From NCBI GenBank assembly GCA_031375105.1, contig JANMHJ010000058.1:1-38280 (forward strand): a stretch of 38,280 nucleotides of DNA. The letters are read 5' to 3'. Below, piece by piece: positions 15,030 to 22,075 of this stretch. The position numbers were made by a program, and so were the translations under genes. Below the pieces are notes generated by a model. That model was not told where the DNA came from and ran no database searches. It worked only from the letters and a program-made list of their open reading frames with translations. Origin of the DNA: JANMDU01 sp031375105 (GTDB taxonomy: Bacteria; Pseudomonadota; Gammaproteobacteria; Burkholderiales; Burkholderiaceae_C). Numbering within the stretch: the first letter of the stretch is position 1; each line of letters opens with the position of its first letter.

Positions 15030-16154
15030 TTATGCGCGTGGAACACCTTGCTCATTCACTGTGACAGTGCTGCCCGGCTCGCGGGTCATTTGAACGCGAT
15101 ATTCTTGGCCGCGAAAATTGTAGGTCACGTCCCAATACGTGGGCTGTGCTTGAGGAGCTGTGGCGCAGCGCTGTACGTTTTGAGTGGTTGTGACAGGTGT
15201 CGCATTGTCTCGGCCTACGCGGTTGCCAATCAGCGCGCCGCCCACCACGCCCAAGCCGGTAGCGACATCTTTGCCTGAGCCACCGCCCACCTGATGACCC
15301 AAGATACCGCCGAGCACAGCGCCGATCACCCCACCGGCTACGCCTGAATTATTGGGTTTTGCTGCAACCTGCTCTTGCTCCACCCAGCAGCGTTGGCCGG
15401 GTGCATCGACCACTGCGCGTACCGAGGTCACATTGGCTTGATACAGCTGCTCGTTGTTGCGCCGCCGATAATCGGTCGACACCATAGGAGAAGGCGCATA
15501 GCGGCCATCGTCCACCCGCACATTGCTTGCCAATGCACGCACTGAAGAAACGCGGTTGTTCAGCCCCATATAGGCGAGGTTTGAATACTGCCCAGGACGC
15601 AGCACAACGCATTGGCCGGCGTAGCCGATGTTTTCACACACCTCCCATCGACCACTGCTCACCACAGCCGATGACGCACGGTCATTGAAGCCACTGCGCC
15701 GGAAATCACTCTCAGCCGAGTTTATGGTGAAGGAGCTACCCTGATAACTGTCATTTTCATAAAACGTCACTTGCGGTGCTACTGGGACAACCGGCGCAGG
15801 TGCGTAGCGGTCGTCTTCAATCCGCGCATTACGCCCCACATTGCGCACTGAGCTGACCCGGTCGTTCAGACCCATCGAAGACAGCGAGCTGTATTCGCCA
15901 CGACGCAACACGACGCAGCGGCCAGTGAAGCGAACGTCGTCGCAGACTTCCCAACGGTCATTGGCGTTGCCGCGCACCACAACGGAAGATGCACGGTTGT
16001 TGAAACCGAAGCGTTCTAAGTTGTTGATGTTGCGCTGGGTGGTGAACGACTGACCTTCAAAGCTTGAGTTTTCGTAAAACGTCAGCTGAGCGGTGGCTTG
16101 CACCGCGATAAACAGCCCGGTGAGAGCGAGCGCTTTTTTGAAATGGATATGCAT
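15030..16154 (-). CDS. Secreted protein with two beta/gamma-crystallin domains and a glycine-zipper domain
   Basis: A 374-residue protein. The signal peptide MHIHFKKALALTGLFIAVQA ends at an ATAQ cleavage site. Two beta/gamma-crystallin domains follow (about 24-105 and 128-207). Each has two copies of the calcium-binding motif (N/D)(N/D)xx(S/T)S: NNRASS 52-57, NDRVSS 97-102, NDRASS 157-162 and NNRVSS 199-204. Paired cysteines recur at equivalent places (C71/C80 and C173/C182). After a linker comes a glycine zipper (GVAGGVIGAVLGGILGHQVGG...GALIGNRVG), then a domain ending YRVQMTREPGSTVTV that also occurs in the protein at 24002-24796. The zipper suggests insertion into or association with the outer membrane; the crystallin part should bind calcium in the periplasm or outside. 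GGAGAA precedes the ATG. Confidence 0.85.
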   Translation of the reverse strand: MHIHFKKALALTGLFIAVQATAQLTFYENSSFEGQSFTTQRNINNLERFGFNNRASSVVVRGNANDRWEVCDDVRFTGRCVVLRRGEYSSLSSMGLNDRVSSVRNVGRNARIEDDRYAPAPVVPVAPQVTFYENDSYQGSSFTINSAESDFRRSGFNDRASSAVVSSGRWEVCENIGYAGQCVVLRPGQYSNLAYMGLNNRVSSVRALASNVRVDDGRYAPSPMVSTDYRRRNNEQLYQANVTSVRAVVDAPGQRCWVEQEQVAAKPNNSGVAGGVIGAVLGGILGHQVGGGSGKDVATGLGVVGGALIGNRVGRDNATPVTTTQNVQRCATAPQAQPTYWDVTYNFRGQEYRVQMTREPGSTVTVNEQGVPRA

Positions 16155-16268
16155 GGAATTCTCCGATTGATGAACGCTTTGAGTATGTAAGCACAGTCAA
16201 ACGGCGAACATCAGAGAACGCCGCTCTGTGATGTAGTGCTTTTCCTACAGCGGCTGGACGCAACGGCG

Positions 16269-17573
16269 CTAATGGGCTTCTATCATCCGCACCACCCGCT
16301 GCGGATGGGGAATGTCAATGTTCGCTGCCCGCAAGGCGTGAAGAATTGCAATATGCACTTCACTCTTGACATTCAACTGCCCATTTTCTGGATCGCTGAT
16401 CCAAAAGCACAGGCTAAACTCCAAGCCATCTGGTGCAAACTGTGCCAGATGCGCTACGGGTGCAGGCTCTTTCAACACGCGCTGGCTGCTGGCCGCAGAA
16501 TCGCACAATATCTTTTGCACCTGAGCCACATCGCTGTCCATGCCCACGGTGATGTTCGTGATCACCAGCACTTTCGGGTCTGAAAGCGACAGGTTCTCCA
16601 CCCGCTCGGTGATCACCTTTTCATTCGGCACAATGGCTTCGCGGCCGTTGACGCTGCGGATCATGGTGTAGCGGGTTTTGATGTCAGTCACCGTGCCTTC
16701 AAAGCCATCGACCTTCACGTTGTCGCCAATCCGTAGGCTGCGTTCAAGCAAAATCACAAAGCCGCTCACGTAATTAGAAGCGAGTTTTTGCAAACCAAAG
16801 CCCAAACCCACGCCCAGAGCGCCGCCCAAGACGGAAAGCGCCGTCAAATCCACCCCCAGCGCTGAGAGCGCAAACAAGAGCCCCACGATCAGCAGCACCA
16901 CGCGAATCGCATTGCCCGCCACCTTGCGCAGCGACAAATCGCTCACGGCATCCGAGAGTAGCCGCCGCTCAATCACCGCCGAGACCCACAAACTCAACAC
17001 AATCACCAAAATCGCCGCCAGCAAACCTTCAAACATACCGAGCAAACTCACTTTAGATTTGCCTATGCTGAAAGTGATGCCTTCCAACTCGGTGATCACA
17101 ACGGGCAAAACTCCTGCCAGCCACAACACAATACCCAGCCACACAGCCCAAGAGAAAAATTGCTCAATCAATCGCCCGGCTGTGGAATCTGGATACGCCA
17201 GTGCAATCACTCGCGCTATCAATCGAATAGCAGCTAACGCAGACAGCATAGGGACGGCAAGCCGAAACAGCGCAAATTCCAGACCCGCAAACACCGTCAC
17301 GCGCAACACATACACCAGCGCCAGCGCAATCAGTGGAAACAACACGCCATCCACGCCGCGAAGCCCAAACAGCACAGAATCCGAGCGCTGGCTTGGCAAA
17401 GCGGCGGGCTCGGGCGCAGGCTGGGAGCGTGCCCAAGCGCGGCGCAGTGCCCAAACGATGCACCAGGCCGCAACCAAGCAGCCCACGAGCGCGGCCACTT
17501 CATAGGCAAAGCCTTCGCGACCGATGTCAGTTAGCAAGGCTTTGAAATAATTGGCTTGGGTGGTGGCGTTCAT
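16269..17573 (-). CDS. MscS-family mechanosensitive channel protein
   Basis: A 434-residue membrane protein with several N-terminal helices and the MscS core. The pore-lining TM3 region is LTALSVLGGALGVGLGFGLQKLASNYVSGFVILLE..., rich in Gly/Ala as in MscS, followed by the beta-domain SLRIGDNVKVDGFEGTVTDIKTRYTMIRSVNGREAIVPNEKVI and a cytoplasmic cage domain. Such channels release solutes on hypo-osmotic shock. ATG 17573 overlaps the stop of the enoyl-CoA hydratase gene (ATGA), so it is the second gene of that unit. One N-terminal helix (ALAAIRLIARVIA) is encoded by DNA resembling the dispersed palindromic element. Confidence 0.9.
   Translation of the reverse strand: MNATTQANYFKALLTDIGREGFAYEVAALVGCLVAAWCIVWALRRAWARSQPAPEPAALPSQRSDSVLFGLRGVDGVLFPLIALALVYVLRVTVFAGLEFALFRLAVPMLSALAAIRLIARVIALAYPDSTAGRLIEQFFSWAVWLGIVLWLAGVLPVVITELEGITFSIGKSKVSLLGMFEGLLAAILVIVLSLWVSAVIERRLLSDAVSDLSLRKVAGNAIRVVLLIVGLLFALSALGVDLTALSVLGGALGVGLGFGLQKLASNYVSGFVILLERSLRIGDNVKVDGFEGTVTDIKTRYTMIRSVNGREAIVPNEKVITERVENLSLSDPKVLVITNITVGMDSDVAQVQKILCDSAASSQRVLKEPAPVAHLAQFAPDGLEFSLCFWISDPENGQLNVKSEVHIAILHALRAANIDIPHPQRVVRMIEAH
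17215..17265 (+). repeat. Possible degenerate element copy inside the mscS-family gene
   Basis: GCTAT-n6-AATAGC has the stem and spacing of the family, followed by ACGCAGA, CATAGGG and CGGCAAGCCG at the expected distances. Similarity outside the stem is modest and it encodes a plausible native transmembrane helix, so chance resemblance is possible. Confidence 0.3.
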
Positions 17574-18394
17574 GCGGTTTTCCAATGAGGCAGGCGTTTG
17601 TCGACAAAAGCTTGCACGCCTTCTTGCGCTGCGGCATCCATCATATTGCGTGCCATGGTTTGGCCCGCTAATTGGTAAGCGGCCTCCAAACTGAGCCCCT
17701 GCTGACGCAATACCAGATCTTTGCCCAGCTTGAGCGCGATACGCGGCTTGTTGACGATTTGCGCAATGAGTTTTTCGACTTCTGTATCAAGGGCGGCATC
17801 GCTTTCATCTGCGGCCACGGCATTGACCAAGCCAAAGCGCAGTGCAGTATGCGCATCGATGAATTCGCCGGTGATCAGCATCTGCATGGCTTGCTTGGGC
17901 GCGATGCTTCGCGTGAGCGGCACAGAAGGCGTGGCGCAAAACAGGCCGTAATGGATGCCGCTGGTGGCAAAACGTGCGGCTGGTGAACACACCGCTAAAT
18001 CGCATTGCGCCACCAACTGGCAGCCCGCCGCTGTGGCCAAGCCCTGCACCCGAGCGATCACAGGCACGGGCAGCTTGGCGATGCTCAGCATCATCTTGGA
18101 GCATTGCTTAAACAGAGCCAGATAAAACGCCTCAGACGGGTTTGCGGCCATGTCTTTCAGGTTGTGCCCCGGGCAAAACGCTCTGCCCTGCGCAGAAATC
18201 ACCACAGCGCGAACGCTTTCATCCGCCGCGACCGCATCCAGCTGGCTTTGCAGCGCGGCGATCATTTCGCCGCTCAAGGCATTAAAATTTTGCGGCTGAT
18301 TCAATTGCAGCCGAACCACGCCGCGCGCATCTCGCTCAGAGAGCACGAGCATAGTTGGTGCAAGATCGAGCGTTGAGTTTGGCATAGAGGGCAT
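17570..18394 (-). CDS. Enoyl-CoA hydratase/isomerase family protein
   Basis: A crotonase-fold protein of about 274 residues. The first oxyanion-hole segment is GRAFCPGHNLKDM and the second is VQGLATAAGCQLVAQCDLAVCS. The HNLKDM pattern and the GIHYGLFCATP segment resemble the ECHDC3-like subgroup more than classical FadB hydratases, and the usual catalytic Glu of the second segment is not obvious, so the reaction is uncertain. The start is unclear: ATGs at 18433, 18394, 18385 and 18352 are in frame, none with a good ribosome-binding site, and homology starts near the last. It is upstream of, and overlaps, the mscS-family gene. Confidence 0.82.
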   Translation of the reverse strand: MPSMPNSTLDLAPTMLVLSERDARGVVRLQLNQPQNFNALSGEMIAALQSQLDAVAADESVRAVVISAQGRAFCPGHNLKDMAANPSEAFYLALFKQCSKMMLSIAKLPVPVIARVQGLATAAGCQLVAQCDLAVCSPAARFATSGIHYGLFCATPSVPLTRSIAPKQAMQMLITGEFIDAHTALRFGLVNAVAADESDAALDTEVEKLIAQIVNKPRIALKLGKDLVLRQQGLSLEAAYQLAGQTMARNMMDAAAQEGVQAFVDKRLPHWKTA

Positions 18395-18527
18395 AAACAG
18401 TGCGTTGAATGGCAAAATAAGGCTTTGCCGCATTGTAGGCTGAGCAGCGATAGCAGTTGACTCGCTTTGAAGGCTGGTATTCTTCTATTATTTACAACAA
18501 ATCAACAACTTACAGCCGTTTATTCAC

Positions 18528-18555
18528 TTGACTTCTCATCTATTTTCAGGATAAT
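18528..18555 (+). promoter_or_regulatory. Promoter-like sequence abutting the NlpC/P60 start codon
   Basis: TTGACT (18528-18533) and GATAAT (18550-18555) are 16 bases apart. Initiation about seven bases downstream would fall at the ATG (18562), which would make a leaderless or nearly leaderless mRNA. Confidence 0.4.
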
Positions 18556-18561
18556 GCCTTC

Positions 18562-19191
18562 ATGCTAGTTACGCCTACTCACGCCCACCGTCGCCCAGCC
18601 CAGCTGCGGCATGGCGTTTGGGTGCTGACACTGGTCGGCTTGGCTTGGGCGGTTTCGGGTGCGGCGCTGGCGCAAAGTCAAAACGCGGGCAACGATGACA
18701 TGGCGGTTTTCCTGCAAGACAAAGGCCTGGTGCAAAAGCTCGGTGAGCAAGCGGCAAAGGCTGGCCAGATCGTGAGCGAGAAAGCCTCTGAGCTGGTCGT
18801 TACCGCCATGGGTTTCTTGGGTGTGCCGTATAAGCGCGGTGGCAACTCGTTTGAGCAAGGGCTCGATTGCAGCGGTTTTGTGCGTCTGATGTACGAGCAA
18901 ACGGTGGGCTTGGTCTTGCCGCGCCGCTCAGCGGAGCAAGCCGCAGCCACCACGCCAATTGACAAAACTGAATTGCAGCCCGGTGATCTGGTGTTTTTCA
19001 ACACACTTAAGTCTGCTTTCAGCCACGTTGGTATCTACGTGGGCGACAACAAATTCATCCATTCCCCTCGCTCGGGCTCAGTAGTACGAGTGGAAGACAT
19101 GCGCGTGAGCTATTGGCAGCAGCGCTTTGATGGTGCGCGCCGGGTGGAGCCCAGCGCGGTAGCCGTGAAAACCTCAGCATCTCCACGCTGA
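18562..19191 (+). CDS. Secreted NlpC/P60 (C40) peptidoglycan endopeptidase
   Basis: A 209-residue protein with an N-terminal signal peptide (hydrophobic VWVLTLVGLAWAVSGAALA, cleavage before QSQ). The NlpC/P60 domain has the catalytic Cys103 in DCSGFV, His155 in SHVGIYVG and His167 in FIHSPRSG, with the typical LQPGDLVFF strand between. Such enzymes cleave stem-peptide bonds in peptidoglycan, usually D-Glu to diaminopimelate, during growth or division. The gene is transcribed away from the enoyl-CoA hydratase gene, with about 130 bases between them, and meets the next gene convergently. Confidence 0.9.
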   Translation: MLVTPTHAHRRPAQLRHGVWVLTLVGLAWAVSGAALAQSQNAGNDDMAVFLQDKGLVQKLGEQAAKAGQIVSEKASELVVTAMGFLGVPYKRGGNSFEQGLDCSGFVRLMYEQTVGLVLPRRSAEQAAATTPIDKTELQPGDLVFFNTLKSAFSHVGIYVGDNKFIHSPRSGSVVRVEDMRVSYWQQRFDGARRVEPSAVAVKTSASPR

Positions 19192-19239
19192 TCCTCGCTT
19201 TCAGCCTGTGCGCTGTTCTGTCAAGCTTTTGGACATCGC

Positions 19240-20385
19240 TTAACCGCGCAATCGCAGCAAACTGCGCTGCGCCCAAGCATTGTTGATGCTGCGCAGCGGA
19301 TCAATTTTCTCTAAACGCAGCGCAGGGTCGGCATCGTGCATGGCTTGCAGCAGGTTCTGCACGGCGGACTGCGCGCACTGGCCATCGGGCGAAAAAGCCT
19401 CCCGCAGCCGTTCAAAACTGGCCACAAACAACTGCGCATCCATGCTGCTTGCGCCGCTTTCAACGCGCTCGGGCAACAGACGCAGCACATCGCGCAAGCT
19501 GGCTTGTTGCAACCATTGCAGGGCTTGCAGCATGGCGTCACTGCAGGCTTGCGCTGTACCGGGAAAGCGCTGCAAAAAGTCTGCGGGCGCAGCCAAACAA
19601 GACGATGGCAAATGCATGCCCAAGGCAGCATGTGCGGCCAGCGGGTTGCGAAGATCGGCCAACACTTGAATCTCTGCGCGCTGCTCCAATTGCAGCATGA
19701 GCGGGTCGGTGTACATCAGTGCATCAATCTGGCCCGAACGCAATGCCGCCAGGGCCCCGGTGGGGCTGCCCACGCTGACAAAGCCAATCTCGCTGGTTCG
19801 CAAGCCAGCGCGCCGCAGCAGCGCCAGCGCCACGGTATGTGTTGGCGAATTGAGCGATACCACGCCCACTTTTCGGCCCCGCAGTTGCGCCAGCGTGGTG
19901 AGCGGTGCGCCCGTGCTTTTACTTGGCACACCTAGCGCCATCATCGGTGTCAAGCCGAGCAAGACAAAGCTTTGCAAGCTCAGCGCCCTGCTCTGCGCAC
20001 CCAGCATGTTTTCCAGCCATCCGCAAACGATATCGGCACCGCCCGCACTCACCGCTTGCAAGGCACGCGCTGTACTTTGCTGTTCGTTGATGTCCAGCTC
20101 CAAGCCGTGTTGTGCGAAGTAGCCATTTTGCTGCGCAACGAGCAGCGGCAAATAAGGCAAAGCAGCAAGATTCGTGGCGGCAATCGTGATGATGCGTTTT
20201 TCTGGCTTTGGAAAAGCCAGCGCTGCGCTTTTTGCCTTGTTTGAAGCTCGCTGCTCGCGAGTCAGCGCTGCCGCTTTAGAAGACATGAGGCTCAGTGCAG
20301 CCCATGCGCTGACCTGTTGCAGGGTACTTCTGAGAAGCTGCCTGCGCTGTGAATTGATCTGTCCCTGTTTATTTTTTAATGTCAT
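19240..20385 (-). CDS. ABC-transporter periplasmic substrate-binding protein, NMT1/SsuA-like
   Basis: A 381-residue protein with an N-terminal export signal that includes a twin arginine (RRQLLRSTLQQ) before a hydrophobic stretch, so Tat or Sec export is likely. The mature part looks like the NMT1/SsuA/TauA binding-protein fold: ITIAATNLAALPYLPLLVAQQNGYFAQHGLELDI at the start, GGADIVCGWLENML, then LRGRKVGVVSLNSPTH and SGQIDALMYTDPLMLQLEQ. Such proteins bind sulfonates, nitrate or pyrimidine precursors. No permease or ATPase gene is adjacent, so the ligand and partner transporter are unknown. ATG 20385 was chosen over the TTG at 20394. Confidence 0.82.
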   Translation of the reverse strand: MTLKNKQGQINSQRRQLLRSTLQQVSAWAALSLMSSKAAALTREQRASNKAKSAALAFPKPEKRIITIAATNLAALPYLPLLVAQQNGYFAQHGLELDINEQQSTARALQAVSAGGADIVCGWLENMLGAQSRALSLQSFVLLGLTPMMALGVPSKSTGAPLTTLAQLRGRKVGVVSLNSPTHTVALALLRRAGLRTSEIGFVSVGSPTGALAALRSGQIDALMYTDPLMLQLEQRAEIQVLADLRNPLAAHAALGMHLPSSCLAAPADFLQRFPGTAQACSDAMLQALQWLQQASLRDVLRLLPERVESGASSMDAQLFVASFERLREAFSPDGQCAQSAVQNLLQAMHDADPALRLEKIDPLRSINNAWAQRSLLRLRG

Positions 20386-20491
20386 GACTGCCAATGTATC
20401 GGTGGCAGCAAGTTTTTACATCGGTAAGAGTGCGGAGTGGGAAATTGCGGAGCGGGAAATCACTGAGTGTTGAATCAAGATGTATTTAGCC

Positions 20492-20902
20492 TCAGCGGTA
20501 ACCCGAAAACAAGATCAAGATATTCACGATCAACGCGCCAAACCAGATGGCCGAACGCGTCGAAGCCATATCGCCCACATAGGTGATGATGTAGAAAATG
20601 CGCAGCATCAGCCAACTCAGGCACAGCAAATCCAGTCGCGTTTGCCCCGCGCCGAGCTGATGCGCAATGATCACGGCGGCAAAGAAAAACGGCAAGGCCT
20701 CAAAAGTATTGGCCTGCGCCGCATTAGCGCGAGCACGCCAGCCTTGTTGCTTGGCCAACCAAGCGCGGGGGTCGTGGTTGTCATAACCGCCCTCTTTTCG
20801 TGGTTTGCTGAACATGCCCCATTTGGCGATGCCGGTGCATACAATCGGCAAAAAGGCGGCGAATAACAAAATCCAATAGGCAACGGTGAAGCGGTAGGTC
20901 AT
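20492..20902 (-). CDS. MAPEG-family membrane protein
   Basis: A 136-residue integral membrane protein with about four helices: YWILLFAAFLPIVCTGIAKW, FEALPFFFAAVIIAHQLG, LDLLCLSWLMLRIFYIITYVG and IWFGALIVNILILFSGY. The loop RANAAQANTFEALPFF matches the MAPEG signature (RA..N..E..P.F), seen in glutathione-dependent membrane transferases and peroxidases. Bacterial members are poorly characterised, so only the family can be stated. GGAGAGATTT precedes the ATG, giving a good start. One copy of the dispersed element lies just upstream in the leader or promoter region. Confidence 0.87.
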   Translation of the reverse strand: MTYRFTVAYWILLFAAFLPIVCTGIAKWGMFSKPRKEGGYDNHDPRAWLAKQQGWRARANAAQANTFEALPFFFAAVIIAHQLGAGQTRLDLLCLSWLMLRIFYIITYVGDMASTRSAIWFGALIVNILILFSGYR

Positions 20903-20918
20903 AAATCTCTCCGAGGTG

Positions 20919-20986
20919 ATTTTCTTAAGCGTTTTAGGCTGTTAGCCGTTATAGAACATGCGCCATCAGCTATTAAAATTATAGCG
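20919..20986 (-). repeat. Dispersed palindromic element, copy 7
   Basis: On the minus strand: GCTAT-n7-ATAGC, a diverged core GGCGCATG, TTCTATAACGGC, second stem GGC-taaca-GCC and the AAAACGC tail shared with copies 11 and 12. It lies 17-84 bases upstream of the MAPEG start codon. Confidence 0.8.
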
Positions 20987-21058
20987 CTGAAACAGAAATG
21001 ACGGGCTGAGCGGTGATCGTCCTCGCCGCAGCTGGAGTGGTCATCATCATTGAGGTTT

Positions 21059-21649
21059 TCAACGGCGATCCTCTAGCGCGTGGGCAATCGTGCCCAAATC
21101 AACATATTCGAGTTCACTGCCAATCGGTACACCCCGGGACAGGCGCGTGACTTGAATGCCGCGGCTCTTGAGCATCGTGCCCATGATGTGGGCTGTAGCC
21201 TCGCCTTCGGCTGTGAAGTTGGTGGCCAAAATCACCTCTTGCACTTGTGACTCAGTCGCGCGGTCAATCAGCTTTTGGGCACCAATTTCTTTGGGGCCGA
21301 TGCCATCGAGCGGTGAAATTTTGCCCATGAGCACGAAATACAGGCCTTTGAAAGCGCCTGTGCGCTCCAGCGCCGCCTGATCGGCTGGTGTCTCGACCAC
21401 GCAAAGCTTGCTGGCATCGCGGCTGGTATCCATGCAGGTGCTGCAAACATCGGTCTCGGTGAAGGTGTTGCAACGCTGGCAATGCTGGATGTTCTGAGCT
21501 GAACCCTCCAGCGCCCGAGCCAGCATCACAGCGCCCTCCCGGTCATGCTGCATCAAGTGATACGCCATTCTGGCAGCCGACTTCGCCCCGACACCGGGCA
21601 AGCGGCGCAAGGCTTCAATCAGGCTTGAAATGCTTTGGGCTTGGGGCAT
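21059..21649 (-). CDS. recR: Recombination mediator RecR
   Basis: A 196-residue protein of normal RecR length. It has an N-terminal helix-hairpin-helix (LIEALRRLPGVGAKSAARMAYHL), a four-cysteine zinc finger (C57, C60, C69, C72), a Toprim domain starting at KLCVVETPADQAALERTG and a C-terminal Walker-B-like end (TRLSRGVPIGSELEYVD). RecR forms a ring clamp that works with RecO/RecF to load RecA on gapped DNA. It is the last gene of the conserved dnaX-ybaB-recR unit. Confidence 0.97.
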   Translation of the reverse strand: MPQAQSISSLIEALRRLPGVGAKSAARMAYHLMQHDREGAVMLARALEGSAQNIQHCQRCNTFTETDVCSTCMDTSRDASKLCVVETPADQAALERTGAFKGLYFVLMGKISPLDGIGPKEIGAQKLIDRATESQVQEVILATNFTAEGEATAHIMGTMLKSRGIQVTRLSRGVPIGSELEYVDLGTIAHALEDRR

Positions 21650-21706
21650 GGGTTGGGTATGAAGAAGAAATTGCCGGACGCGAAGGGCATTTAAGGAAGT
21701 TCAGCA

Positions 21707-22036
21707 TTAAAAAGGCAATTTCATCCCCGCAGGCAAAGGCATGCCGGCAGTTAATTTGCCCATTTTTTCCTGTGAAGTCTCTTCCGCCTTGCGCACGGCT
21801 GCGTTGAAGGCTGCGGCTACCAAGTCTTCCAGCATGTCTTTGTCGTCCGCCAGTAGCGAAGGATCAATTTCTACCCTCTTCACATCGTGTTTGCAGGTCA
21901 TGGTGACTTTCACCAGCCCAGCGCCGGATTCACCGGTGACTTCGATGTTGCCCAGCTCGTCTTGGGCTTTCTTCATGTTGTCTTGCATGGCCTGGGCTTG
22001 CTTCATGAGGCCGGCCAGTTGTCCTTTGTTGAACAT
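21707..22036 (-). CDS. ybaB: YbaB/EbfC nucleoid-associated protein
   Basis: A 109-residue protein with an N-terminal coiled-coil helix (GQLAGLMKQAQAMQDNMKKAQDEL) and the central VTGESGAGLVKVTMTCKHDVKRVEIDPSLL typical of YbaB/EbfC, a small dimeric DNA-binding protein. It lies between dnaX and recR as in most proteobacteria. AAAAGGATCACT before the ATG provides a ribosome-binding site. Confidence 0.96.
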   Translation of the reverse strand: MFNKGQLAGLMKQAQAMQDNMKKAQDELGNIEVTGESGAGLVKVTMTCKHDVKRVEIDPSLLADDKDMLEDLVAAAFNAAVRKAEETSQEKMGKLTAGMPLPAGMKLPF

Positions 22037-22075
22037 AGTGATCCTTTTCGTGTGTCAATAAAAATACGTTGGAAG

